Positions 1 through 8,705 of a DNA stretch of 64,000 nt are shown here, piece by piece. This stretch comes from Nematostella vectensis (taxonomy: Eukaryota; Cnidaria; Anthozoa; Actiniaria; Edwardsiidae). A program made the translations under genes and the position numbers. The notes under the pieces are model-generated. The model saw only the letters and a list, made by a program, of their open reading frames with translations. It did no database searches and had not been told where the DNA came from. Location of the stretch: NCBI RefSeq assembly GCF_932526225.1, contig NC_064043.1, positions 992,001-1,056,000 on the forward strand, read 5' to 3'. Every line of letters begins with the position of its first letter. The first letter of the stretch is position 1.

Positions 1-216
1 TTGTTAAAATACTGCTCATGGGTAATACAATGTTTGAACTTAGTCTATACACTGTAATATTTTTGTTCTCTTTTGTTCTGGCTTGACTATTACACATTAA
101 CAATTACATTTTGTTGCACGGGATTTTAAAAACCACTCTATCACCTTTGTTAGCTTGAACATGTATTTTTCATTCAGTTCGGAGATATAGTGACACGGCA
201 TCGAACATACGCGTTT

Positions 217-234
217 GGGAGGGGGGGGGGGGGG
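217..234. repeat. Poly-G tract
   Basis: Three G, one A, then fourteen G in a row. It is a simple homopolymer run and a likely place for length variation or sequencing error. Confidence 0.95.
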
Positions 235-612
235 TTCAATTTGGATTTTTTTTAGGTAATAAACAATGCAACTTATCCACTTCTCCGTATACAAATTTAG
301 TACATAGGTTTGGCTGAAAGTGAATTATAAAGTCAGAGTCTTCATCAACATCCCCATCATCTTTGGAGGGTTAAGTATTTAGAGCAAAATTCTGTCTCTC
401 CGATTTCTTAGCGAAATCAAATCACCAGGATCTGCTAGATTTTTCGAAAAAGTTTGTTCTTAACTGCGCATATTTACTGCACGACAAAGTGGAACTCGTC
501 CTCTACCGTGTCCGGACATAATTGGTATGTCCGTTCATGAACTGTTACACCTCCCCTTCTCTATTTCGAGGTCATGGTCGAGGTAAAAATGGTGGCGCAA
601 AGTATGACGCCT

Positions 613-625
613 CCCCCCCCCCCCC
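613..625. repeat. Poly-C tract
   Basis: Thirteen consecutive C, followed by a short AT and five more C. It is low complexity with no gene around it. Confidence 0.95.
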
Positions 626-1095
626 ATCCCCCAAGCAAAAAATTAAATAATAATAATGAAATAAAGGGCTTGTAATTTGTATAAGTTGTCTTTGTTGAAA
701 TAACATTCCATAGTCATGTGATGTGGCGACTCAATAATCACCGGGTTTTTCTAGCTATTTAAGTACCGTAATGACTGGTAAAGACGCCCTACTTCAGATA
801 AGCGCCCCTCTTCGATCTCGCATATTGAAATAAGTTCACCCTTCCCTATGAGCACCCCCCCCTCCTTTTTATCTATCTCACATTGACATCCACACACCAC
901 ACGACGGTTCCTTTTTATCCGTTCATCTTCTATGTCCAATGAGCGCCTCTCTCCCTGGCCCAACTGCGTACACGAGCTAGTGATACCCGAATCCGCACAA
1001 GTACTGCCTAAGGAGGTCCGGTAGTTTAGTTGGAGAAGCTGATATGGAACACTGGACCTTACGTCAATCACTTGTGTACTACAGGAGGGACTTCT

Positions 1096-1126
1096 ACATA
1101 CTAGCTTGTAGTACAAGCTAGTATGT
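1096..1126. repeat. 31-base perfect palindrome (15-bp arms)
   Basis: The arm ACATACTAGCTTGTA is followed by one G and then its exact reverse complement. The one-base spacer makes a cruciform or a tight hairpin possible. It sits among degenerate transposon-like motifs (765-960) and may be the fused end of a fold-back element. No flanking direct repeat was found. Confidence 0.85.
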
Positions 1127-1968
1127 TATTTGTTGCAAAAAACATTGATATGTATAGGTAATCTAGTTATCTAAATATAGTTTTCCATACTCATATTTAT
1201 ATTATATTATTCTAAATCAGTGTACTTTTACCTTGAACGTCGAAGATTATTTTTGATCGCTATTGCCTCTCTTGGATCAAGCCACTTGTTGTACCAGAGT
1301 AATTAAAACGATAAACCAAAAAGTGAAGCGGACTCTAAAAAGTTTTCGTTGACCGTCGTTGCAGACAAAACCATTTTTATGAAAAAGGTTTTAAATCAAC
1401 GACGGGAAAAAACTCTCAAAATTTAATAAAATTACATTTTGAAGAAAGCAAAGCACACATTGCGGTTGTGAAAGGAAGAAAAGTAAGCAGGAGATGAACA
1501 CGTATCGATTCTCGAAAAAGTTCTTCCATTATGTACAGTATGTCGTTTTTTGTTAATATACGCAATTTCTTGTAACGTTTCGTGTTGATACCCCTCCAAA
1601 AGTTCTTCTTAGTTGTTAGTAAAAGTATTCTTTATCATTGTAGTATAATCAGCCCTTTTTGTTCCCAAATTTTATTTATGCTTATATAAGTTTACTGATT
1701 GAAATTAGTTTTTTTTTTCTTCTGGGTTAAATGGTAATGGTAATTAATATATATTTACATTAGTATAAAAGTTGTACAACCGGTTCAAAATGGCGGCCAA
1801 ATCAATATTCATTATTAAATCAGAAATTAAAACCGAATTGAGTTTGGCTCTATATCCTATCTTGTAAAATTGATAACTTTAGCAAAAAATGCGCAATTCA
1901 AGGTAAAAACTGCACATATCCGCCGGACTAATAGTTAGGTACATTTTTTCTTTCTATCCAAATTTTCT

Positions 1969-1990
1969 CACGGGCGGTGTCGCGCCCGTG
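1969..1990. repeat. GC-rich hairpin, 8-bp arms
   Basis: CACGGGCG and CGCCCGTG flank a six-base spacer in otherwise AT-rich DNA. It could be a transposon-end remnant or a structured RNA element; no gene context supports a regulatory role. Confidence 0.6.
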
Positions 1991-2253
1991 GAGCACCCTC
2001 GCGTAAAAGCCGGTTTGCAAAATAAATTAATTTCGGGTCCAAAGTCTTTTCTAATTAAATGTTTTTCTTTTTCAGTTTACACATTTTATAGTGGAGTTTG
2101 GGCAAGGGATTAAAAATTAGTCAAATAACTCTCCCTTTTTTCTCTCTCTAGATTCGCGCGCTACTATAAACTTACTTTCAACTGCAATTCTGCCTTCGTA
2201 TACTCAAATTGAATCTCTTTATTCCTAAAATACACCAAAAACTGGAAATCGAC

Positions 2254-2295
2254 TCTGCCAAATTTTCGTCTTTAATAAGACTTCTTCAGGGCAGA
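2254..2295 (-). ncRNA. Hammerhead-ribozyme-like motif of a Penelope-like element
   Basis: Read on the minus strand, the pieces of a type I hammerhead appear in order. Stem I is TCTGCC, then CTGAAGA (core CUGANGA), one extra A, stem II GTCTT/AAGAC around a short loop, GAAA, a very short AATT stem III, T at the cleavage position, and the returning stem I strand GGCAGA. Known biology: Penelope-like retroelements carry minimal hammerheads in their terminal repeats, often with stem III so short that they probably act as dimers; AATT is self-complementary. The motif lies about 125 bases past the stop codon of the GIY-YIG reading frame on the same strand, as expected. Caveats: the extra A before stem II, and the alternative hairpin CTTCTTCAG/CTGAAGAAG that overlaps the core. 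Confidence 0.45.
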
Positions 2296-2390
2296 CTGAA
2301 GAAGGTGAATCGTTACAAGCTTTTTTTACATCAGAATAGTGGCGCGAGACGCAAAAACATTACAACTGACAAAAACGCGCATTTTCTAGG

Positions 2391-2404
2391 ATAGCGCGCG
2401 CTAT
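2391..2404. repeat. 14-bp GC-rich palindrome
   Basis: ATAGCGCGCGCTAT is a perfect palindrome lying just past the stop codon of the Penelope-like reading frame, inside the element's 3' flank. Its role is unknown. Confidence 0.7.
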
Positions 2405-2417
2405 GGATAAAAAGAAT

Positions 2418-3275
2418 TTACACATCTCTACGTGGGTTCCTACTACAAAAAAAGTCATCACTATTAAGACCCCGCGGGTAGATAGACTTAAGCCGATAAG
2501 CCCACTGGCCTTCCCTTTCCATAAGCTGAGCCTCAGAGTTACACTTATCTATAAGTTGTACCATAACATTATTAAGACCTAAATGATTGTCGCAATGAAA
2601 ATGTTGATAGATCAGGTCATCCTTAACTCTTTCACTAACCGGTAAACTAGGGTGCTTATTTAACCTACTTTTATGATTATTAAAACGCTTCCTAAAACTA
2701 TTGATAGTAGACCCTACGTATTGCTTGCTACACATAGAGCAAGTAATTAGATAAACAACAAAATCTGAGTTACAGTCCAAGTCAAAATTAATGACATATT
2801 TCTTATTAGTAACTGTACTGTGAAACTCCCGCCCTGTCTTAAGAAAGTTACACACCCTACACCTTTTACCGCCACACTTACCACAACCTCTAACCTGAGT
2901 ACTATCCTCTTTAAGAGAGGAGTGCACCAACATATCCTTTAAACTCCTAGGTTTCCTATAAGCCACCATAGGTACCCTACCAATAGCACCCCTACATCTA
3001 CTAGAAGATTTTAGAACTGGCTGTAAATTACGAAGAATACCAGGCAAATTAGGTAAAGCTGGATGAAAAGTGACTACAAAAGGTACACGATCATTCTTAC
3101 CTTTACGCCTGTCTTTCAATGTGTCGTCCCTAGGAATACGTCTAACCCGGTCAACTTCCCTCCCCACAAACCTGCTGTCATAACAGGGGAGGGAAGTTGA
3201 CCGGGTTAGACGGATAGCATTGAGGGTGTGGTCAACAACAATTCTTACCCCTAAGGACTTGTAACACCTGCACAC
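2418..3275 (-). pseudogene. Penelope-like element polyprotein C-terminus (GIY-YIG endonuclease)
   Basis: A 285-codon open frame. Residues from about 45 onward match the C-terminal part of a Penelope-like polyprotein. They give a thumb-like linker (RVPFVVTFHPALPNLPGILR, residues 63-82), a cysteine-rich zinc-finger linker (C131, C134, C139, C142), then a GIY-YIG nuclease: VVYLI at 173-177, YVGST at 186-190, FRKRFNNHKSRL with the expected Arg at 195-205, and EREGQWAYRL at 253-262 with catalytic-type Glu, ending in the typical YPRGLN. In intact elements this domain nicks target DNA for reverse transcription. The reverse-transcriptase domain is missing. The first roughly 35 residues come from fold-back sequence beyond the inverted repeat, so the apparent start is not native. 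The nuclease part is open and not obviously decayed, suggesting a fairly recent insertion. Confidence 0.85.
3139..3212. repeat. Perfect 27-bp inverted repeat at the truncated end
   Basis: Arms 3139-3165 and 3186-3212 are exact reverse complements across a 20-base spacer. The first arm encodes part of the Penelope-like frame (around GREVDRVRR); the second is outside any domain. This fits template switching or fold-back priming during truncated insertion. The inner spacer also contains CTGT..ACAG. Confidence 0.95.
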
Positions 3276-3546
3276 GATTCCTTAAACCATCACGATAATC
3301 AGTTATGTGGATCCAACTTCTTTATTAGTGGAAATATTTCCCTTACATGTTTCTCCCACCTTGAATTATCATTTCTCCCCAAATGGAAGTATCATACAGA
3401 TAATACGCTACGGAGAAAAGGAGGAACTAGAAAAATCAAGAAAATCACCATTGACAATCCTAAGCCAATTGGGGGTAATTGAGGGATACTTTCTACTTCA
3501 TTGATAAGGCAGAGAGAGGAGCTGCTCTCCACAAAGACCCAAAAAG

Positions 3547-3960
3547 CAGGGGCGTACGCAGGATTTTAACAAGTTGCAGTCAAAGCATTCAGAAGCTAAA
3601 TAAAGGCGTGGCCCCTTATCCCGCATCCCCGTGAAGAATTCATAACTCCCGCTTTTGGGTTTAAAATTGGCGTCAATGCGTCAGACTTTTCGGAATATTA
3701 CACGATCCTCTGTCAACCTCGATCTGAAATAGGACTTCATTCGTCGCGTGGCACTGAACGACATAACAATATGTTTGGAAATCATCTGTAGATTAACATG
3801 ATTAAGAAAATTATAGTTTTTATCCTCATCATATATATAAAACTACGTGCATAAAAATGAATGAGTAAGCATTTGATTTTTTGCCCTCTTAATGCAAATA
3901 AGATCGCCAAATTCTTTTGCAGTCCAGTAACTGCAGGCCTATAGGCTGCGTACGCCCCAT
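3547..3960. mobile_element. hAT-like MITE, about 412 bp
   Basis: The left end reads CAGGGGCGTACGCAGG. The right end carries the exact inverse of 13 bases of it (3549-3561 against 3946-3958). CAGGGGCG-type ends are common in hAT-superfamily non-autonomous elements, which make 8-bp target duplications. The left flank is CCAAAAAG; a near copy, CCAAAAG, lies about 11 bases past the right terminal repeat, so the right boundary may be eroded. There is no coding capacity; short open frames inside are chance. Confidence 0.7.
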
Positions 3961-4029
3961 ATCTCATAGCCAAAAGCACCATTCAGAATTTCGATGTTTT
4001 CAAACAAGTCTCATTTAGTTTTCTGGCGA

Positions 4030-4165
4030 GGTGTTGCCAGGGTAGCACTTTGAGGACTTTCTTTTGGCGTCTTTCACGAGTACAGAACCGGGGTTCGAGC
4101 TCGGGCCGCAGTGTCGAGGGGCCAGTGTGATAGCCACCAGCCCACCTGTGCTTCACGATGGTTTG
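4030..4165 (-). repeat. Possible SINE relic (tRNA-like)
   Basis: On the minus strand, a segment with CTGGTGGCTATCACACTGG, GACACTGCGGCCCGAG and CTCGAACCCC has the wording of invertebrate tRNA-derived SINE heads. The B-box-like part is imperfect and no poly-A tail or target duplication was found. This is resemblance only. Confidence 0.25.
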
Positions 4166-4804
4166 AGTAGTGTCCGTGCGAAACAAAGCCACATCTATTC
4201 CGATGACTGCAATCTGTACTCATTGCTTAAAGGATGTCCATCTGACACTCCTTTGTTTTGTTTTGCGTTAAAAATGCATGGTCTATTTGCAAGATAAATA
4301 ACCATTCACAATTGAATAATTATACTTTGACGACAATTTTTTATTGAAAGGACTTCAGTTTATACTTGCTTGAATTAGCCGATGGAAATGGATGCTTTGT
4401 GTCACTCGGTATTGAGCGGGGGTGTAAAATGACGGCGTGATTGGCCTTCTTAAAGGTCGTTACTTCGATTCGTTTATGTCTTTCCGTTCATTAATACCGC
4501 GGAAACAGCAGTTAAACAGGTTTATTCACCGGCGAAATAAGAGATGAAACGCGCGCATCGAGTCCTACCACCAAATACCCCGATCAAATTGCTCTCAAAG
4601 ACAACTGTGCTCTTTCAAAACAAAACAAATCAGTTTGGTTGCCAATAAGGCCTTTCAGTTACATGTTTCTTTAGAAATTGAGGTGTGAAGTCCATTTGTC
4701 CGCACATCCTACCTTAGACTCTGGGCATATATTAAGAAACTTGAAGTCTGGGCTAACGTTTCATAACAACAGCAACAAATAACACGATATAAAAAAAAAT
4801 CAAC
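4166..4804. other. Intergenic, no feature seen
   Basis: This AT-rich stretch lies upstream of the transposase gene. I looked for terminal inverted repeats that could pair with the region after 6,373 and found none. A run resembling a TATA element (ATATAAAA, around 4787) lies immediately before the start codon, too close to be a normal core promoter. Confidence 0.5.
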
Positions 4805-6373
4805 ATGCAAAATATATTACAGCTTGCTCAAGTAGTATGTGGACCGCGTAGAGAATTCTACGATTGGCTACTAACTTTAAATTTTCTCCACACCCTCTAC
4901 TGCGGGATGTGTGGAATTAACATGGAGCTTAAAGAAAGAGCAACACATATCGATGGTTATCAGTGGTAAGTAATGATAATTTGGTAAGTAATGATAATTT
5001 TGCATGATATATCTTCTTTAAGGACGTAGTAGGCGAAATCTCATAACTTCTATTTGTTCTCTTAGGAAATGTCCGCGTTGCCTTATTCGTAGGAGCCTAA
5101 GAACCAACAGCTTTTTCGAATTGTTTCCCAAGACGCCCCTTTCGAAGCTCGTTGTTCTCATATATTTCTGGTCGGTGGAAGTTTTACAAGTGCAGGCAAG
5201 CACAATGTTAGGTATGACACCTCAAATGGTTGGAAAAGTCTGCAGGGCCTTAAGACTATTGTGCTCGCGGGATGTCGTCGATCGCCCAGTCTATCCGTTC
5301 GGCGGCCCGAACCATGTTTGCAAGTGCGACGAAACCGTTATTTCGTTCAAGCGAAAGGTGGGTGAAAAAACTATCCTGTAACTGCTACAAAACGGTATGG
5401 TTGGAATTATATGTCTTGTTATTTTTACTTGGCCACACAAGGTGCATATAAATGACATTTAATGGATTTCATTCTAAGGTGATTCTACATGACGGAAAAA
5501 CATGACGTGAGGCTTCAAATAAGCCCACTTCACATCGAATAAGGCGGAGAATTTCTCTGAGTACTTAGTAACTTATAGCAAACAAAATAGCAAGTGCGAC
5601 TTTTTTTAAATTGATGCGATCTTTTGTAAAGTGTCATTGGAATTTGAGCTTTTCGTTCCTGAACTGATACACAGGGCAATTATGATCAAGGAAAAATTAT
5701 CTTAAAAAGCCAAAATCTGGTTATGTGCACCTCTGCCTCATCTTATTTGTGTTTTGAAAATCAGTCCGTAATATAAGGAACCTATAGCCATTGTAAGAAA
5801 TTGTGTCTTTTCTCTCTATCTGGAATTGCGCGTTTTCCAGGTTTTTCCGTCATGTCAGGTGATTCACATGTGATAGAAAAACTAACTATAGAACAATTTG
5901 CTTTATTATGTTTATAGTATGGCAGAGGAAGGATATCCCGACAAAGATGGGTGTTTGGTCTGGTGACTACGGCCTTCCAGCCTTGCCGAGGGTATTACAC
6001 TGTTGTAAACAAGCGAACGAGAGAAGTCTTGGCGCCGATTATTCAGGAAGTCCTTCAGCCAGGAAGTGTTCTCCATTCGGATGACTGGGGGGCATACAGG
6101 AACATTACTGCTCATGCTCCCAACGTTTCCAGTCACCGGGTGGTGGTCCATAAAGACTATTTCGTCGACCCGGTGACTGGAGTCAACACTCAAGAGATAG
6201 AGTCTACGTGGGCAAGAGTGAAAAGAATGGTAAAAAGCAAAAAAGGGATCCCTACAGCTGATCTGCAAAGCCACCTAGACGAAGTGATGTGGAGACAATG
6301 GCGAGGAGAAAAATGCCCCTTCGACAACATGGTACTTTTAATTAGTCGGTACTACCGGAATACCACAATTTAA
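4805..6373 (+). CDS. Merlin/ISXO2-like transposase, three exons
   Basis: Exons 4805-4965, 5066-5357 and 5918-6373 join in frame into 302 residues; the donors are GTAAGT and GTGGGT and the acceptors TTAG and ATAG. The start has an in-frame stop (TAA at 4790) just upstream. Domains: an N-terminal zinc ribbon (C33/C36 and C56/C59), a helical region (RRSLRTNSFFELFPKTPLSK onward), then the ISXO2/IS1595-type DDE fold. Probable catalytic residues are D142 (KCDET), D206 (HSDDWGAY) and E246 (QEIESTWARVK). YGRGRISRQRWVFG begins exon 3. The length is normal for this family, which in eukaryotes includes Merlin cut-and-paste transposons. Flanking terminal inverted repeats were not found, and two introns are unusual for a mobile copy, so it is either an old Merlin insertion or a host gene derived from one. 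The exon structure is inferred, but phase and domain continuity fit exactly at both junctions. Confidence 0.85.
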
Positions 6374-8705
6374 AGCCGATCCCAATATTGAAATACTCCG
6401 CCTATAATAACACATTGGGTTAGGCATAGGTTTCAGATAACTACGATCTCTTTTGAATCAATGGCCCTTTGTCAGTATTATATAGTATTCTGATCACGGA
6501 TTTTTCATTTTGTTTGTAAATTACTAAGTTATTTGGTCTAAAATTCACCGGAAGTGTTGATTTCACATGCCTTTGTAATTGCTCTATTGTAAAAGGTGAA
6601 CCCTTTATGGGTCGACACCTATCATTTTTTTTCTTTTTCGCTTCGTACTGATCTAGTATTGTCATTTTACTTATCCGATATTTTTAGCCTAAACTTAAAT
6701 TTTCTGAATTAAAAAAGACCTTCCACATTTATTTAGAACAGCCAAGCGATGGGTTTGAGTTTAAAATCACATGCAACAGATTACATGCTTGGCACACCGG
6801 TAACGAAGCGTAAGTTTATGAGAAATCAACAGTTCCGGTGAATATGAGCGGCGAAGATATCCACCCTTATAAAAGTCAGGTATATTTTCCCATTGGAGTA
6901 AATAAAAAACTAGATTCTAAATCTGTATCCGGAGAAAATGAATCGCGCATTCTTATCGACATCAACCAACATACATTTAAGTGTCTCAGGCATTTTCACC
7001 TCCCCACTACGTCGGCTTCTTTACATAACGGCTCTAAAGACTCGCGCACCCAGAAGTAGAACAGAATCATTTTCTCTCTAGCTGCATAGCTTACCTGGGT
7101 ATAATCGAGAAACTATCCTTTGCATAGATAATAACTATTTCTTTAGCGCGCCCGCTTCTTAATTGCCGTTTGTTCCTTATTCGGCTCGCGCGCGATTCGC
7201 CGGCCATTGTTCACTACTCTATTGTAAATACAACCCCTCAACCGGCTTTGTTGTGCATTACTTTCAAGAAGAACTCATATTCCATTGTATTACATTAGAG
7301 TTCTAATTTTATTTTGAATGAAATAAACGGTCATTTTACCATTACACCATTGCAGTAAAATAATTAAATCACATGAGCGGCGGATCAATACATATATTCC
7401 CCTAGGACGTTAACTCAGACGTTATAAAATACAAATGGAAATAGAGATGGAGTACCATCTAACAACGCCATACATTATAGCAAATCGATATACCCATTGT
7501 ATTTAATTTGCCAAGTAAAATAAAACAAACGTTTCCCAACCGCATTTCTAGGAAAAAAAAAAAAAAAACGAGCGGGCAATCCTCGAGAAGCAAGTCGACG
7601 CGGGCAGCGTTATGAGACGCGAAAGAGCGAGGCGGCGCGGCGGAACGGCGAGGAGAAAGTGGGGCGGGTAGCTTTTATTTGTATTTCCTGTATTTCCTGT
7701 ACCATTATTATTGATCTATCCACAATGGACCTCCAAAAGGATTTTTTTGACTGGCTCCATATCATAACGCCAACAAAAGCAAATACGAATGGAGTTTTTC
7801 ACTGACGAAGGCTAAGGGAACGTCTAAAATCGCGAAAAAGGTTAATTATAGGAGTTTGAAAATTAGCAAATGTTGAAATTTTGAATCGGCCCTAAAAAAA
7901 TGACGCCGGCGAGGACGAATATTTGTATTTGTTAACTTGGCCTAGTCGAGTCCATTTGTTAAAAAAACTCGCTAGTAGTTCTTGCTTTGTAATAATAAAA
8001 GAATCCAGGCTTCCCGTGAGGAACTCAAGATCACGTGTGCTAGGCTAGGCATGTTGCTGCTCGTGAGTGGTGATAGACGGCTGCGCAGGAGACTAGAGAG
8101 GTGACCACGCCAGCACACTCCTAAATTTCCGCTAGGTTTGTCTTGATCTGAAACTGGAACGGAAGTCGGTGATGCCTCATATATAGTTTGTATAGAGTCT
8201 ACTTCCCTAGTCAGCGTTGTTACAGCATTGGGTAAAAAAAGATCTCAACAAAGCGTTTGGATAGAATATAGTATAGTATTGCATACGACTTCTATCTGTG
8301 ATATTCTCTATTCAGCACGTAGCAATTAAAATGCAAGAAAACGTTGGAGCGACTAATGCCAGTGTGTTCGGCTCAAAAAACAGTCATCGTCTAACGTTTG
8401 AAAAACGTTCCCGTTCTCTAGCGGTAAATACACTCTTTTTATCTAATACGCTTAGAAAATTCCGAGGCTCAGAAACTAGGAAAATCTTTTCTTATCAGAG
8501 TGAATCGTTCTAAGATGCAGAATTTATTGTGTCTATAATACTTAATTGGTATTATGCTTCACCCATATATACACATTGTGTTTTTTAAGGCTCTGCCACA
8601 ACTGAAAATAGATTTAAAGGTGAAGAGTGCACGGCGGTTGTCGGTTGTGCGGGCAACAATGACGCGCATAAAAATTATACCTGTATCCTTGTTTTATTTT
8701 TAAAG
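6374..8705. other. Intergenic or intronic stretch without a clear gene
   Basis: No exon could be supported. The stretch includes GC-rich islets (7141-7210, 7569-7675), a 16-base A run at 7553-7568, and a short motif CTGCGCAGGAGACTAG at 8081-8096 that recurs as CTGCGCAGGGGACTAG at 9452-9467. Part of it is probably the intron or promoter upstream of the TRAF-type gene, since the first recognised exon of that gene starts in mid-codon at 8706. Confidence 0.5.
7553..7568. repeat. Poly-A tract beside a GC-rich islet
   Basis: Sixteen A directly precede about 105 bases of GC-rich DNA (7569-7675) rich in GCGGCG/GCGAGG words. This could be a retrotransposed tail or, read on the minus strand, a GC-rich sequence ending in a T run. 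No second boundary was found. Confidence 0.6.

Larger units (their letters stand above)
1..2200. other. AT-rich stretch with no supportable gene
   Basis: I see no exon with matching splice sites and no recognisable protein domain on either strand. What is visible is low-complexity DNA (a G run near 217-234, a 13-base C run at 613-625), a 31-base palindrome at 1096-1126, a GC-rich hairpin at 1969-1990, and scattered T-rich tracts. Between about 765 and 960 there are several diverged short motifs of the AAGCGCCCC/GAGCGCC kind, which look like an old non-autonomous DNA element, but I cannot define its ends. Confidence 0.6.
2250..3212 (-). mobile_element. 5'-truncated Penelope-like retroelement
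   Basis: This minus-strand remnant contains the 3' third of a Penelope-like element: the end of the polyprotein (zinc-finger linker plus GIY-YIG endonuclease), its stop codon at 2418, and a 3' flank with the hammerhead-like motif. The reverse-transcriptase core is absent. The 5' end of the remnant coincides with a perfect 27-bp inverted repeat (3139-3165 against 3186-3212). Penelope-like elements are often 5'-truncated and may carry inverted fragments at that end. The outer limit on the low-coordinate side is approximate. Confidence 0.75.

Noticed and set aside
751-1116. 121-codon minus-strand open frame
   Set aside because: Low-complexity composition, no domain, and it runs into the palindrome and transposon-like motifs; no splice support.
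2209-2394. 61-codon plus-strand open frame
   Set aside because: Antisense to the 3' flank of the Penelope-like element; shadow frame.
5912-6274. 120-codon minus-strand open frame
   Set aside because: Antisense shadow of transposase exon 3.
6441-6665. 74-codon minus-strand open frame downstream of the transposase
   Set aside because: Begins with ATG and has a protein-like composition, but I recognise no family and no splice partner; not enough to call a gene.
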